A stretch of DNA of 23,262 bases from Erythrobacter sp. (GTDB taxonomy: Bacteria; Pseudomonadota; Alphaproteobacteria; Sphingomonadales; Sphingomonadaceae): NCBI GenBank assembly GCA_002695185.1, contig NZOF01000016.1:1-23262 (forward strand). Reading direction: 5' to 3'. A program made the translations under genes and the position numbers. Below the pieces are notes generated by a model. It did no database searches, was not told where the DNA came from, and saw only the letters and a program-made list of their open reading frames with translations. Of this stretch, positions 15,909-23,262 are shown piece by piece (positions within the stretch are counted from its first letter, which is position 1; each line of letters opens with the position of its first letter).

Positions 15909-16916
15909 ATGGCGCCGCTCCCATTGGCCGTGTCGCTCGGCGATCCGGCCGGGATCGGGCCTGAAATCATTGTGGAGGCATGGTCGCGTCGTCAGGACGG
16001 GGCCGTGCCTCCTTTTTTTGTGATCGCCGGCGCTGACGTCCTGCGTCAGGCGGCCGAACGGCGCGGCATTGCGATCGAGGTTGCCCACATCAGGGAGGCT
16101 GCCGAAGCGCCCGCCGTCTTTCCGGATGCCCTCCCTGTTCTGGGCGAGGAAGAGTGCGAGTATCGCCCCGGATCGCCGGATCCGCATGGTGCCCGGCTGG
16201 CGCTGCATTCGCTGACCGAAGCCACCCGGCTGGCTGCGGACGATCAGGCCGACGGCGTCGTCACCGCTCCGATTGCGAAGGGCGAACTGGCGAAGGTTGG
16301 TTTTACCCAGCCGGGCCAGACCGAATTTCTTGCCGATGCCTGTGGCTGCAAGCGGGAAGACACAGTGATGATGCTGGCGGGCCCCAGCCTGCGCACGGTT
16401 CCGCTCACCGTGCATTGCGCCCTTGCGGATGTGCCAAAACTTCTCACGCAGGATATGATTGTGCGCCGGGCGCGGATTGTCGCCGCGGCACTGCGCCGCG
16501 ATTTCGGAATTCAAACACCACGCATCGCCATCTGCGGCCTCAACCCGCATGCCGGTGAACAGGGGCGGTTCGGCAAGGAAGAGGCGACCGTGATCGAACC
16601 GGCCATCGCGCAATTGCGCAGCGAAGGGCTGTCCGTAACCGGCCCCCATCCCGGCGATGCCCTGTTCACGCCGCGTGCGCGCCAGACCTATGACGCGGCG
16701 CTGGCCATGTATCACGATCAGGCGCTCATCCCGATCAAAGCCATCGATTTCGACGAGGGCGTGAATGTCACTTTGGGCCTGCCCATTGTGCGGACGAGCC
16801 CCGATCACGGGACCGCCTTCGATATCGCGGGCAAGGGCATCGCCGATCCCGGTGCGATGATAGCCGCTTTGAAGATGGCTGGCCAAATGGCGGCACGGCG
16901 CGCAGGCCATGGCTGA
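15909..16916 (+). CDS. pdxA: 4-hydroxythreonine-4-phosphate dehydrogenase
   Basis: PdxA oxidises 4-phosphohydroxy-L-threonine in the DXP-dependent synthesis of pyridoxine 5'-phosphate. The 335-residue protein begins [15 protein letters not shown] and has the three metal-binding histidines His169 ([11 protein letters not shown]), His214 ([10 protein letters not shown]) and His269 ([12 protein letters not shown]), plus [26 protein letters not shown] near the end. ATG 15909 follows the surA stop by 2 nt with no obvious ribosome binding site, so translation is probably coupled. It overlaps rsmA by 8 nt. Confidence 0.96.
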   Translation: MAPLPLAVSLGDPAGIGPEIIVEAWSRRQDGAVPPFFVIAGADVLRQAAERRGIAIEVAHIREAAEAPAVFPDALPVLGEEECEYRPGSPDPHGARLALHSLTEATRLAADDQADGVVTAPIAKGELAKVGFTQPGQTEFLADACGCKREDTVMMLAGPSLRTVPLTVHCALADVPKLLTQDMIVRRARIVAAALRRDFGIQTPRIAICGLNPHAGEQGRFGKEEATVIEPAIAQLRSEGLSVTGPHPGDALFTPRARQTYDAALAMYHDQALIPIKAIDFDEGVNVTLGLPIVRTSPDHGTAFDIAGKGIADPGAMIAALKMAGQMAARRAGHG

Positions 16917-17742
16917 CCTTCCGCCCTTGCGCGAGGTGATCGCGCGCCACGGCCTTTCCGCCAGCAAGGCGCTAGGCCAGAATTTCCTGTTCGACGAGCA
17001 ATTGCTCGACCGCATAGCCGCACTGCCCGGCGATCTGTCCGGGCGCAAAGTGCTCGAAGTCGGTCCTGGTCCCGGCGGTCTGACACGCGCCTTGCTTCGT
17101 GCAGGTGCGGATGTCACCGCCATCGAAATGGACAGCCGCTGCCTGCCTGCGCTGGCGGAACTGGAAGCCGCCTACCCCGGCAAGCTGCGCGTGATCCAGG
17201 GCGATGCGCTCAAGCTCGACCATGCGGAGATCATGGGGAGCGAGCCTTTCGCCATCCTGTCCAACTTGCCCTATAATGTGGGGACTGCGCTGTTCACACG
17301 CTGGCTGGGGGGCGAGGAATGGCCTCCGCTGTGGACCTCGCTGACGCTGATGTTCCAGCAGGAAGTCGCCCAGCGGATCGCGGCCAAGCCCGGCACCTCG
17401 GCCTATGGTCGGCTGGCGATCCTGGCGCAGTGGCGCGCGCAGGCAAGGCTGGCGATGAAGGTCCATCGCAGCGCCTTCACGCCCCCGCCCAAGGTGATGA
17501 GCGCGATCGTCCATGTCGAACCCGCCGCCATGCCCGATGGTGTATCGGCCAGAATGCTCGAACGTGTGACCGAGGCCGCTTTCGGCCAACGGCGCAAGAT
17601 GCTGCGCCAGAGTCTGAAGGGCCTGCCGGGCGCGGTGGAGGCGCTGGAAACGCTCGGCGTGGACTCGCAGCGGCGGGCCGAAACGCTGGAAGTCGGCGAT
17701 TTCATCGCGCTGGCCAGAGCGCTGACCAAGGCGCAGGGCTAA
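16909..17742 (+). CDS. rsmA: 16S rRNA (adenine1518/1519-N6) dimethyltransferase
   Basis: RsmA (KsgA) dimethylates two adjacent adenines in the 3' hairpin of 16S rRNA late in small-subunit assembly. Its loss gives kasugamycin resistance. The 277-residue protein has SKALGQNFL (19-27), the SAM-binding loop [10 protein letters not shown] (50-59), the acidic IEMD, the catalytic NLPYN (119-123) and FTPPPKV near residue 190. The ATG lies inside pdxA (8-nt overlap). The surA-pdxA-rsmA order is also found in E. coli. Its stop is 10 nt from the end of the convergent PilZ gene. Confidence 0.96.
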   Translation: MADLPPLREVIARHGLSASKALGQNFLFDEQLLDRIAALPGDLSGRKVLEVGPGPGGLTRALLRAGADVTAIEMDSRCLPALAELEAAYPGKLRVIQGDALKLDHAEIMGSEPFAILSNLPYNVGTALFTRWLGGEEWPPLWTSLTLMFQQEVAQRIAAKPGTSAYGRLAILAQWRAQARLAMKVHRSAFTPPPKVMSAIVHVEPAAMPDGVSARMLERVTEAAFGQRRKMLRQSLKGLPGAVEALETLGVDSQRRAETLEVGDFIALARALTKAQG

Positions 17743-17752
17743 ACCCCTAAGC

Positions 17753-18298
17753 TCAGTCCCCGCTGGCGAGTTTGCGCAGCAATTGCGCCGCAATGTCGAG
17801 CACCTGCAGCTTTTCGGCATGCTGCATTACCACATTCATGTCGTCGGACAGCGCATCGGCCAGATCGTCGAGCGAATGGGCCACGCGCTTCATATCGTCG
17901 ACCGTGATGACCGAATTGTGCGTCGGCGCAAGCGAGGCGGGCTGCGGTTTGCCGCTTTCGCGCCGGCTGAACTCTTCGAGGATTCGCTGGAAGGCGCGAT
18001 CGACCGAGTCTTGCGGCGGGGCATCGGGAAACCAGGCGGTGACCTCGGTCCGTTCGTCGAAGGAAATGCCTGCCTGATCGGCCGCGCGCCACACCACCTT
18101 GCCGTTGACCGACAGCGGCCCGCGCCGCAATTCCACGGCATTGCCCACGGCGGGCAGGCCCTCGCCCTCGATCAGCGCACCCAGCGCGGAGATGTTGCAC
18201 AGCCGGACCGCGCCGCCACCTTCGGACGCAAGAAAACTTGCGCGGACGAGCAAGTCCACCCGCTCCTCACGGCGCTGTGCCTTGGTATTGACGGTCAA
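17753..18298 (-). CDS. PilZ domain protein, probable cyclic-di-GMP binder
   Basis: This 181-residue protein carries both c-di-GMP-binding signatures: an RxxxR motif (Arg9-Arg13 in QRREERV) and NISALG (35-40), matching [D/N]xSxxG. The PilZ barrel spans about residues 9-92. A linker and then a helical C-terminal segment (about 132-178, DDMKRVAHSLDDLADALSDDMNVVMQHAEKLQVLDIAAQLL) follow, possibly an oligomerisation or partner-binding region. The start must be TTG 18298, the only one that keeps the RxxxR motif. GAGGG is about 10 nt upstream. The output is unknown. It lies 68 nt downstream of malate synthase and converges on rsmA. Confidence 0.85.
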   Translation of the reverse strand: MTVNTKAQRREERVDLLVRASFLASEGGGAVRLCNISALGALIEGEGLPAVGNAVELRRGPLSVNGKVVWRAADQAGISFDERTEVTAWFPDAPPQDSVDRAFQRILEEFSRRESGKPQPASLAPTHNSVITVDDMKRVAHSLDDLADALSDDMNVVMQHAEKLQVLDIAAQLLRKLASGD

Positions 18299-18366
18299 GC
18301 TTCGCGATCCCTCAGATAAAGTGACCGCCGTCTTAACGCATAAACTTTACCAGTTGCTTGATGAAT

Positions 18367-20466
18367 TCACCCGCTCGCCATTTTCTTCTGCTGGCGCCAG
18401 CGGTGAAGCAGGGGTTCGGTATAGCCGCTGGGCTGTTCCACCCCCTTGAAGATCAGGTCTTTCGCCGCGCTGAAGGCCGCGCCGTCCTCGTTTTCAAGCA
18501 GCGGTTCGTAAAGCGGGTCGCCTGCGTTCTGCTGGTCCACCTTGGCGGCCATGCGGCGCAGGCTGTCCATCACCTGATCTTGCGAGATTACGCCATGCAG
18601 CATCCAGTTGGCGATATGCTGGCTGGAAATGCGCAAGGTAGCGCGGTCTTCCATCAGGCCCACGTCATTGATGTCGGGCACCTTGGAACAGCCGACGCCC
18701 TGGTCGACCCAGCGCACCACATAGCCGAGCAGGCCCTGGCAATTGTTGTCCAGCTCCTCTGCAATCTCGTCTTCCGACCAGTTGGTGCCATCGGCGAGCG
18801 GGATGGTGAGCAGCTCCTCCAGCGCCGCCGCATCGGGCAAGCCCTGCTGGATCTCGAACACATCTTCGCGGTGGTAATGGATCGCGTGCAGCGTTGCCGC
18901 CGTCGGGCTCGGCACCCAGGCGGTGTTGGCCCCGGCGCGCAAGTGGCCGATCTTCTCCAGCATCATCTGCCCCATCAGATCGGGCGCGGCCCACATGCCC
19001 TTGCCGATCTGCGCGCGGCCCGAAAGGCCATGCTTCAGTCCGATGCCGACATTGCGCGCCTCATAGGCTTTCAGCCAGGCGGCATTCTTCATTTCGCCCT
19101 TGCGCATCATCGGGCCGGCCCGCATCGACGTGTGGATCTCGTCCCCCGTCCGGTCGAGGAAGCCGGTGTTGATGAACACGATCCGGTCCTTCACCGCATG
19201 GATGCAGGTGGCCAGATTGGCCGAAGTTCGCCGTTCCTCGTCCATCACGCCGACCTTGATCGTATTGCGCGGCAGGTCGAGCAGATCCTCCACCGTAGCG
19301 AACAGATCGTTGGTGAAGGCGCATTCCTCGGGCCCGTGCATCTTGGGCTTCACGATATAGATGCTGCCCTTGCGGCTGTTGCCGTATCTGCCCAGCCCCG
19401 CGACATCCTGCGCCGAGATCGCGCTGGTCATCACGGCATCCAGAATGCCTTCCGGGATCTCGTCACCCTTCCACAGCATCGCCGGATTGGTCATCAGATG
19501 GCCGACGTTGCGCACGAACATCAGGCTGCGGCCCGGGAGGCGGAACGTGGTGCCCGAAGCATCGGTATAGGTAAGATCGCCCGCCAGTTCGCGGGTCAGC
19601 GTCTGCCCGCCCTTCTCGAAGCTTTCCGCCAGATCGCCGCGAATGATGCCCAGCCAGTTGCGATAGGCGAGAAGCTTGTCCTCGGCATCCACTGCCGCCA
19701 CCGAATCCTCGCAATCGGCGATAGTAGTGAGCGCGGCTTCCAGCACCACGTCGGAAATCCCCGCCCGGTCGGTCTTGCCGATGGCGCTCTCGCGGTCGAA
19801 CTGCACCTCGATGTGGAGGCCGTTGTTGCGGAACAGCAGGCCCTTTGCGGTGGCACCCACCCGCTGCCCCTCGTCGCGCAGCGCGATATCGTCAGGCCCA
19901 GAAATATCCGCCCAGCTTCCTTCCGCCAGCGGCAGCGTCTCGTCGAGGAAGCGCCGCGCTTCGGCAATCACCGCCGCGCCGCGTTCCGCGTCATAGCCAC
20001 CCGGCCGGGCCGGCGGCGCATCCAACACATCGGTGCCATAGAGCGCATCATACAGGCTGCCCCAGCGCGCGTTCGCCGCGTTCAGCAGGAAGCGCGCATT
20101 GAGGATGGGCACGACCAGTTGCGGCCCCGCCATGGTGGCAATCTCGGGATCGACATTCTGCGTGCCGATGGTGAAATCGCCCGGTTCGGGCACCAGATAG
20201 CCGATCTCTTCCAGAAACGCGCGATAGGCGCCCGCATCGTGGGGCTGGCCCGCGCGTTCGATATGCCATGCGTCGATCTTCGCCTGCAGCGCTTCGCGCG
20301 TCTGCAACAGCGCGGCATTGCGCGGCACGAATTCGCCCAGCAGCGCAGCCAGCCCCTGCCAGAACCCGTCCGCATCCCGGCCCAGCGGCGGCAGGACATC
20401 GCGTTCGACGAAAGCGGCCAGCGCAGGGTCGATTTCGATACCGGCGCGCGTCACATAATGGGTCAT
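18367..20466 (-). CDS. glcB: Malate synthase G
   Basis: This enzyme condenses glyoxylate with acetyl-CoA to malate in the glyoxylate/glycolate pathways. The 699-residue protein is a typical isoform G. Key residues align with the E. coli enzyme: Arg319 ([14 protein letters not shown]), Glu410 (MDEERRTS), Asp438 (GFLDRTGDE), Cys593 and the catalytic base Asp607 ([18 protein letters not shown]). The large insert between barrel strands that marks isoform G is present. ATG 20466 has AGAGGAG 5 nt upstream. The frame extends to 20622 but without a family-like sequence. No isocitrate lyase or glycolate oxidase gene is in the window. Confidence 0.96.
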   Translation of the reverse strand: MTHYVTRAGIEIDPALAAFVERDVLPPLGRDADGFWQGLAALLGEFVPRNAALLQTREALQAKIDAWHIERAGQPHDAGAYRAFLEEIGYLVPEPGDFTIGTQNVDPEIATMAGPQLVVPILNARFLLNAANARWGSLYDALYGTDVLDAPPARPGGYDAERGAAVIAEARRFLDETLPLAEGSWADISGPDDIALRDEGQRVGATAKGLLFRNNGLHIEVQFDRESAIGKTDRAGISDVVLEAALTTIADCEDSVAAVDAEDKLLAYRNWLGIIRGDLAESFEKGGQTLTRELAGDLTYTDASGTTFRLPGRSLMFVRNVGHLMTNPAMLWKGDEIPEGILDAVMTSAISAQDVAGLGRYGNSRKGSIYIVKPKMHGPEECAFTNDLFATVEDLLDLPRNTIKVGVMDEERRTSANLATCIHAVKDRIVFINTGFLDRTGDEIHTSMRAGPMMRKGEMKNAAWLKAYEARNVGIGLKHGLSGRAQIGKGMWAAPDLMGQMMLEKIGHLRAGANTAWVPSPTAATLHAIHYHREDVFEIQQGLPDAAALEELLTIPLADGTNWSEDEIAEELDNNCQGLLGYVVRWVDQGVGCSKVPDINDVGLMEDRATLRISSQHIANWMLHGVISQDQVMDSLRRMAAKVDQQNAGDPLYEPLLENEDGAAFSAAKDLIFKGVEQPSGYTEPLLHRWRQQKKMASG

Positions 20467-20563
20467 GGAACTCCTCTGGGTAGTCTGTAACTTGACGATG
20501 TGAACCCGGGGAGGAGTGGCACGGTCTATGCCGCCCCCCGTTGACGAATGCAAGGCGTGCCTG

Positions 20564-20588
20564 CCCGCCGCGTGTGTGGCGGGGGGGG
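20564..20588. repeat. Short GC hairpin followed by a run of eight G, upstream of the M20 gene
   Basis: CCCGCC (20564-20569) pairs with GGCGGG (20578-20583), which merges into eight consecutive G (20581-20588). It lies about 33 nt upstream of the ATG at 20622, in the 155-bp divergent region between glcB and the M20 gene. No convincing promoter for either gene was found in this region. Confidence 0.4.
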
Positions 20589-20621
20589 ACTTGAAGCCTG
20601 TCACGACTAAGGAAGTTGCCA

Positions 20622-21830
20622 ATGAAACCGGACCACGCCCCCCAAGCCCTTCTCGACACGATCGATGCGGACACCATGCTGCGCGAGGTGCAGCAATGGG
20701 CCGCCATCAACACCGGCACGGCCAATATCGGCGGGCTGGAAAAGATGGCCGGGATACTGGCCGATGCCTTTTCCGCCCTGCCCGGCGATGTGGAACTGGT
20801 CGATCCCGCCACGGTGACGGCGATTTCCGCCGAAGGGCGCGAATTCGAAAAACCGCATGGCCAGCACATGGTCCTGCGCGTGCGCCCCGATGCCACGCGG
20901 CGCTTCGTGCTGACCGGCCATATGGACACCGTCTTCCCCGTCGATCACCCGTTTCAGGATGTCACCTGGCTCGGCGATGACACCATCAACGGCCCCGGCA
21001 CCGCCGACATGAAGGGCGGCCTCAACGTCATTCTCCACGCGCTGAAAACGTTCGAGGGCATGGATAGCGCCGACCGTGTCGGTTACGATGTGATGATTAA
21101 TTCGGACGAGGAAACCGGCAGCCTCGCCAGCCGCGGCCTGATCGAGGAACTGGCCAGGGGTAAATATGCCGCGCTGACCTATGAACCCAGCGCCCTTCCC
21201 GATGGCACGCTGGCCCATGCGCGCGGGGGCACGGGCAATTATTCGATCACCATCACCGGGCGCAGCGCCCATGCCGGACGCAATCCGCACGATGGCCGCA
21301 ACGCCATCGTCGCCGCAAGCGATCTGGTCCTGAGGATCAAGGCGCTGGAGGCCGAAGACATCACCGTCAATCCGGCGAAGATTGAAGGCGGCGCGGCCAA
21401 CAATGTCGTGCCCGATCTGGCGATCCTGCGCTTCAACATCCGCCCCAAATCCACCGATGCCATGCACCGCTTCGATGGCGAGCTCGACACCATCCTGAAG
21501 GCGATCGAAACCGGCCATGAAGTTGGCGTGCATCGCCACGGCGGCGTGACCCGCCCGCCCAAGCCGGTGGATGAGAAGGCGCAGCGGCTCTTCGATCTGG
21601 TCAAGGCATGCGGGGCCGAGTTGGGCCAGACCATCGGCTGGAAACCCACCGGCGGGGTGTGCGATGGCAACAATATCGCCGCCACCGGGGTCCCCGTGGT
21701 CGATACCATGGGCGTGCGCGGCGGGGCCATCCATTCGCCAGACGAATTCATGATCGTTCCTTCGCTTCGGGAACGCGCGGCCTTGAGCGCGCTGGTCCTG
21801 TCGAAGCTTTCCACCGGAGAGTATTTGTGA
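20622..21830 (+). CDS. M20 family metallopeptidase/deacylase (glutamate carboxypeptidase-like)
   Basis: This 402-residue di-zinc hydrolase has all the M20 ligands: His100 with Asp102 (TGHMDTVFP), bridging Asp129 (GTADMKGG), catalytic base Glu163 and ligand Glu164 (SDEETGS), Glu188 (YEPS) and His371 (GAIHSPDEF). The dimerisation (lid) domain is about 195-310 ([26 protein letters not shown]). Relatives include CPG2-type glutamate carboxypeptidases, ArgE and DapE, so an N-acyl amino acid is the likely substrate. ATG 20622 has AAGGA 8 nt upstream. Its stop overlaps the astA GTG by 4 nt. This coupling suggests a role in arginine succinyltransferase catabolism, for instance removing succinate, but that is inference. 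Confidence 0.88.
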   Translation: MKPDHAPQALLDTIDADTMLREVQQWAAINTGTANIGGLEKMAGILADAFSALPGDVELVDPATVTAISAEGREFEKPHGQHMVLRVRPDATRRFVLTGHMDTVFPVDHPFQDVTWLGDDTINGPGTADMKGGLNVILHALKTFEGMDSADRVGYDVMINSDEETGSLASRGLIEELARGKYAALTYEPSALPDGTLAHARGGTGNYSITITGRSAHAGRNPHDGRNAIVAASDLVLRIKALEAEDITVNPAKIEGGAANNVVPDLAILRFNIRPKSTDAMHRFDGELDTILKAIETGHEVGVHRHGGVTRPPKPVDEKAQRLFDLVKACGAELGQTIGWKPTGGVCDGNNIAATGVPVVDTMGVRGGAIHSPDEFMIVPSLRERAALSALVLSKLSTGEYL

Positions 21831-22843
21831 GCTTCCGCCTGCGCGCCGCGCATCTCGACGACCTTGAACATCTTTACGAAATGGCCAAGCTGACCGGCGG
21901 CGGATTCACCAATCTGCCGCCCGATCGCGATGCGCTGACCCGCAAGCTGGAACGCGCCGATCAGGCGTTCTCGCGCACTGACGATACGCTGGGCGACGAC
22001 CAGTTCACGCTGGTGCTGGAGAATATGGAAACCGGCCAGGTGCGCGGCACCTGCCAGATCTTCAGCCAGGTCGGGCAGCAATGGCCCTTCTATTCCTATC
22101 GCCTCAACACGCTGACGCAGCACAGCCAGGAACTCGACCGCACGGTGCGCGCCGAACTGCTCAGCCTCGTCACCGATCTGGAGGGGTCTTCCGAAGTCGG
22201 CGGGCTGTTCCTGCATCCGGGCGAACGCGCGGGCGGGCACGGCCTGCTGCTGGCGCGCAGCCGCTATCTCTTCATCGCCATGCACCGCGCGCGCTTTGCC
22301 GACCGGATCCTGGCCGAACTGCGCGGCGTGATCGACGATCGCGGCGGCTCCCCCTTCTGGGACGGCGTGGCGGGCCGATTCTTCGGCATGACCTTTCAGG
22401 AAGCCGATTATTTCAACGCCACCAATGGCAACCAGTTCATCGCCGATCTGATGCCCAAGCACCCGGTCTATGTCGAAATGCTGAGCGATGAAGCCCGCAA
22501 GGTCATCGGCGTGCCCCACCCCAGCGGCCGCGCCGCCATGCGGATGCTGGAAAACGAAGGCTTCGCGGCCGAAGGCTATGTCGATATTTTCGACGGCGGC
22601 CCGAGCATGACCGCGCGCACTGACAATGTGAAAAGCATCGCCTCGGCCATTCCGGCGCGCGTGGTGGATACCGATCTCGACATCGGCGAAAAGGCGCTGA
22701 TAGCCACGGGCAGCCTCGGCAGCTTCAAATCCGCCTACGGCATGCGGGACTTCGGCGACGACGACACGGTGGCGATCGACCGCATCTGCGCAGAGGCGCT
22801 GGAAGTAAGCGTGGGCGATACCGTGTGGAGCGTCGCGAAGTAA
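21827..22843 (+). CDS. astA: Arginine N-succinyltransferase
   Basis: AstA transfers succinyl from succinyl-CoA to arginine, the first step of the AST pathway that degrades arginine to glutamate and succinate. The 338-residue protein matches the family along its length: LAKLTGGG-like MAKLTGGGFTNLP near the start, GSSEVGGLFLHP, LLARSRYLFIA, AELRGVIDDRGGSPFWDGVAGRFF, FIADLMPKHPVY, and ENEGF...GYVDIFDGGP. GTG 21827 overlaps the M20 stop (GTGA) with GGAGA 6 nt upstream. An extension to 21608 lies inside the M20 gene and is rejected. The first gene after the following 400-bp gap is probably astB. Confidence 0.95.
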   Translation: MSFRLRAAHLDDLEHLYEMAKLTGGGFTNLPPDRDALTRKLERADQAFSRTDDTLGDDQFTLVLENMETGQVRGTCQIFSQVGQQWPFYSYRLNTLTQHSQELDRTVRAELLSLVTDLEGSSEVGGLFLHPGERAGGHGLLLARSRYLFIAMHRARFADRILAELRGVIDDRGGSPFWDGVAGRFFGMTFQEADYFNATNGNQFIADLMPKHPVYVEMLSDEARKVIGVPHPSGRAAMRMLENEGFAAEGYVDIFDGGPSMTARTDNVKSIASAIPARVVDTDLDIGEKALIATGSLGSFKSAYGMRDFGDDDTVAIDRICAEALEVSVGDTVWSVAK

Positions 22844-22868
22844 TCGTTCGAGGGTGAGTGTTTTGGGA

Positions 22869-22931
22869 GCCGCGCGTGGCTGACGGTCTCTCCGTGGATT
22901 GCCGCCCGACCTCCGGTCGCTCGCAATGGCG
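22869..22931 (+). repeat. Intergenic repeat, direct copy A
   Basis: This 63-nt unit matches copy B (23001-23063) at 58 of 63 positions with no gaps. It contains GTGGATTGCCGC and ends GGTCGCTCGCAATGGCG. That core resembles dispersed intergenic repeats known in many Alphaproteobacteria (GATTGC...CGCAATGAC). It begins 25 nt after the astA stop. Confidence 0.85.
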
Positions 22932-22960
22932 AGTAAGAAAAGCCAACCACCCACCACCCC

Positions 22961-22996
22961 CGTCATCGCGAGGAGCGCAGCGACGCGGCGATCCAT
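22961..22996 (-). repeat. Intergenic repeat, inverted partial copy
   Basis: CGTCATCGCGAGGAGCGCAG and the following bases to ATCCAT are, on the reverse strand, a version of the last 38 nt of copy B (23026-23063), with a few substitutions and a small length difference. Together they would form a long imperfect hairpin around a 29-nt loop (22997-23025). Confidence 0.8.
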
Positions 22997-23000
22997 TGGC

Positions 23001-23063
23001 GCCGCGCCTGCCTGACGGTCTCTCCATGGATTGCCGCGCGACCTCCGGTCGCTCGCAATGACG
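23001..23063 (+). repeat. Intergenic repeat, direct copy B
   Basis: This is the second direct copy, offset 132 bp from copy A and differing at 5 of 63 positions. Its end, GCTCGCAATGACG, is the better match to the inverted unit at 22961-22996, so copy B is the partner in the potential hairpin. Confidence 0.85.
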
Positions 23064-23151
23064 GACAGGGAAACCCGGGAGGGGCAAAAGCACTGGAAAT
23101 AAGCCCCAGCCCCACGGTATGGGCCACGGGAACATAGCACGACATCCCCAA

Positions 23152-23180
23152 CCCGTTCGGGCTGAGCCTGTCGGCGCCCC
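23152..23180 (+). repeat. Possible sphingomonad-type REP element (degenerate)
   Basis: CCCGTTCGGGCTGAGCCTGT and the bases after it resemble, from memory, a short dispersed sequence common between genes of Sphingomonadales (GTTCGxGCTGAGCTTGTCGAAG). Only one copy is in the window, so its repeat status cannot be shown here. Confidence 0.4.
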
Positions 23181-23243
23181 GCTGAGCGCGGGAATGAAGA
23201 TACAGTACACCCCAACCACACGCGTGGGGCGAACGGAGATCAG

Positions 23244-23262
23244 ATGGCACTCATAGAAATCA
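23244..23262 (+). CDS. astB: Start of a gene cut by the window, probably N-succinylarginine dihydrolase
   Basis: ATG at 23244 opens the frame MALIEI and runs off the end. GGAG (23235-23238) is 5 nt upstream, a good ribosome binding site. AstB proteins usually begin with a few residues and then (V/I)NFDGLVGP, so IEI followed by N would fit, and the gene follows astA. Only six codons are visible, so the identity rests almost entirely on context. Confidence 0.5.

Larger units (their letters stand above)
22844..23243. other. 400-bp intergenic region without a gene, carrying repeats
   Basis: No credible coding sequence was found between astA and the partial gene at the end. The region holds two direct copies of a 63-bp unit, an inverted partial copy between them, and a third, unrelated short element near 23152. 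These are listed separately. No T-tract terminator was recognised. Confidence 0.8.

Noticed and set aside
18358..20490. A 710-codon open frame on the + strand opposite malate synthase G
   Set aside because: Long antisense frames are expected in GC-rich genes with strong third-position bias. The translation is low-complexity, rich in His, Arg, Gln and Ala, with no recognisable domain, whereas the minus strand encodes a complete malate synthase.
22858..23061. A 67-codon frame through the repeat region
   Set aside because: It is made almost wholly of the two repeat copies, starts without a ribosome binding site and encodes a repeated peptide created by the DNA repeat.
22869..23063. CRISPR array
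   Set aside because: There are only two direct copies of 63 nt plus an inverted partial copy. Unit length, spacing and orientation do not fit CRISPR, and no cas gene is present.
22725..23219. A 164-codon minus-strand frame reaching from the intergenic repeats into the 3' end of astA
   Set aside because: The part over the gap is repeat-derived and the part over astA is antisense. No domain was recognised.
21239..23221. A 660-codon minus-strand frame opposite the M20 gene and astA
   Set aside because: Its start lies in the repeat region and its body is the antisense of two well-supported genes. The sequence has no recognisable fold.

Overview
The window is about 23 kb of dense, GC-rich DNA from an alphaproteobacterium, most likely Sphingomonadales and plausibly the Erythrobacteraceae. 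That placement is inference. It rests on the DUF2794 and DUF2256 proteins, an HdaA-type DnaA regulator, the lptD-surA-pdxA-rsmA order, many GTG/TTG starts, overlapping stop/start codons, and intergenic repeats of a type familiar from sphingomonads. No tRNA, rRNA, transposase, phage gene, CRISPR array or defence gene was seen. The content is mostly ordinary chromosomal housekeeping.

Layout. (1) 1-2069, + strand: the 3' part of an MFE-2-type short-chain dehydrogenase with a strong terminator, then a multi-pass membrane protein with a good sigma70-like promoter and its own terminator. (2) 2096-5093, - strand: a compact four-gene unit read DUF2066-like exported protein, hda, serine O-acetyltransferase, DUF2794. 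(3) 5185-8282, + strand, divergent from that unit: purM, purN, a 68-residue membrane protein and a sulfotransferase, with each junction overlapping by 1 to 8 nt. (4) 8274-11969, - strand: a SnoaL-like protein behind a striking palindrome, then ndk, a small lipoprotein, and holC, DUF2256 and pepA (transcribed pepA first). (5) 12070-17742, + strand: lptD, surA, pdxA, rsmA, which covers LPS export, outer-membrane chaperoning, vitamin B6 synthesis and 16S rRNA dimethylation. (6) 17753-20466, - strand: a PilZ protein and malate synthase G. (7) 20622 to the end, + strand: an M20 metallopeptidase overlapping astA (arginine succinyltransferase), a 400-bp repeat-bearing gap, and the first six codons of a gene that is probably astB.

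How the genes fit together. purM and purN catalyse nearby steps of IMP synthesis. pepA and holC are neighbours in many proteobacteria. The lptD-to-rsmA block is an old envelope/ribosome cluster. The last block looks like the arginine succinyltransferase (AST) catabolic pathway, with an M20 enzyme in the position where a succinyl-removing hydrolase would be useful.

No clear undescribed system was found. The points most worth a second look are the 14-bp near-perfect palindrome touching the start codon of the SnoaL-like gene, the M20 enzyme coupled to astA, the inverted and direct repeats between astA and the putative astB, and the small membrane protein plus sulfotransferase attached to purMN.
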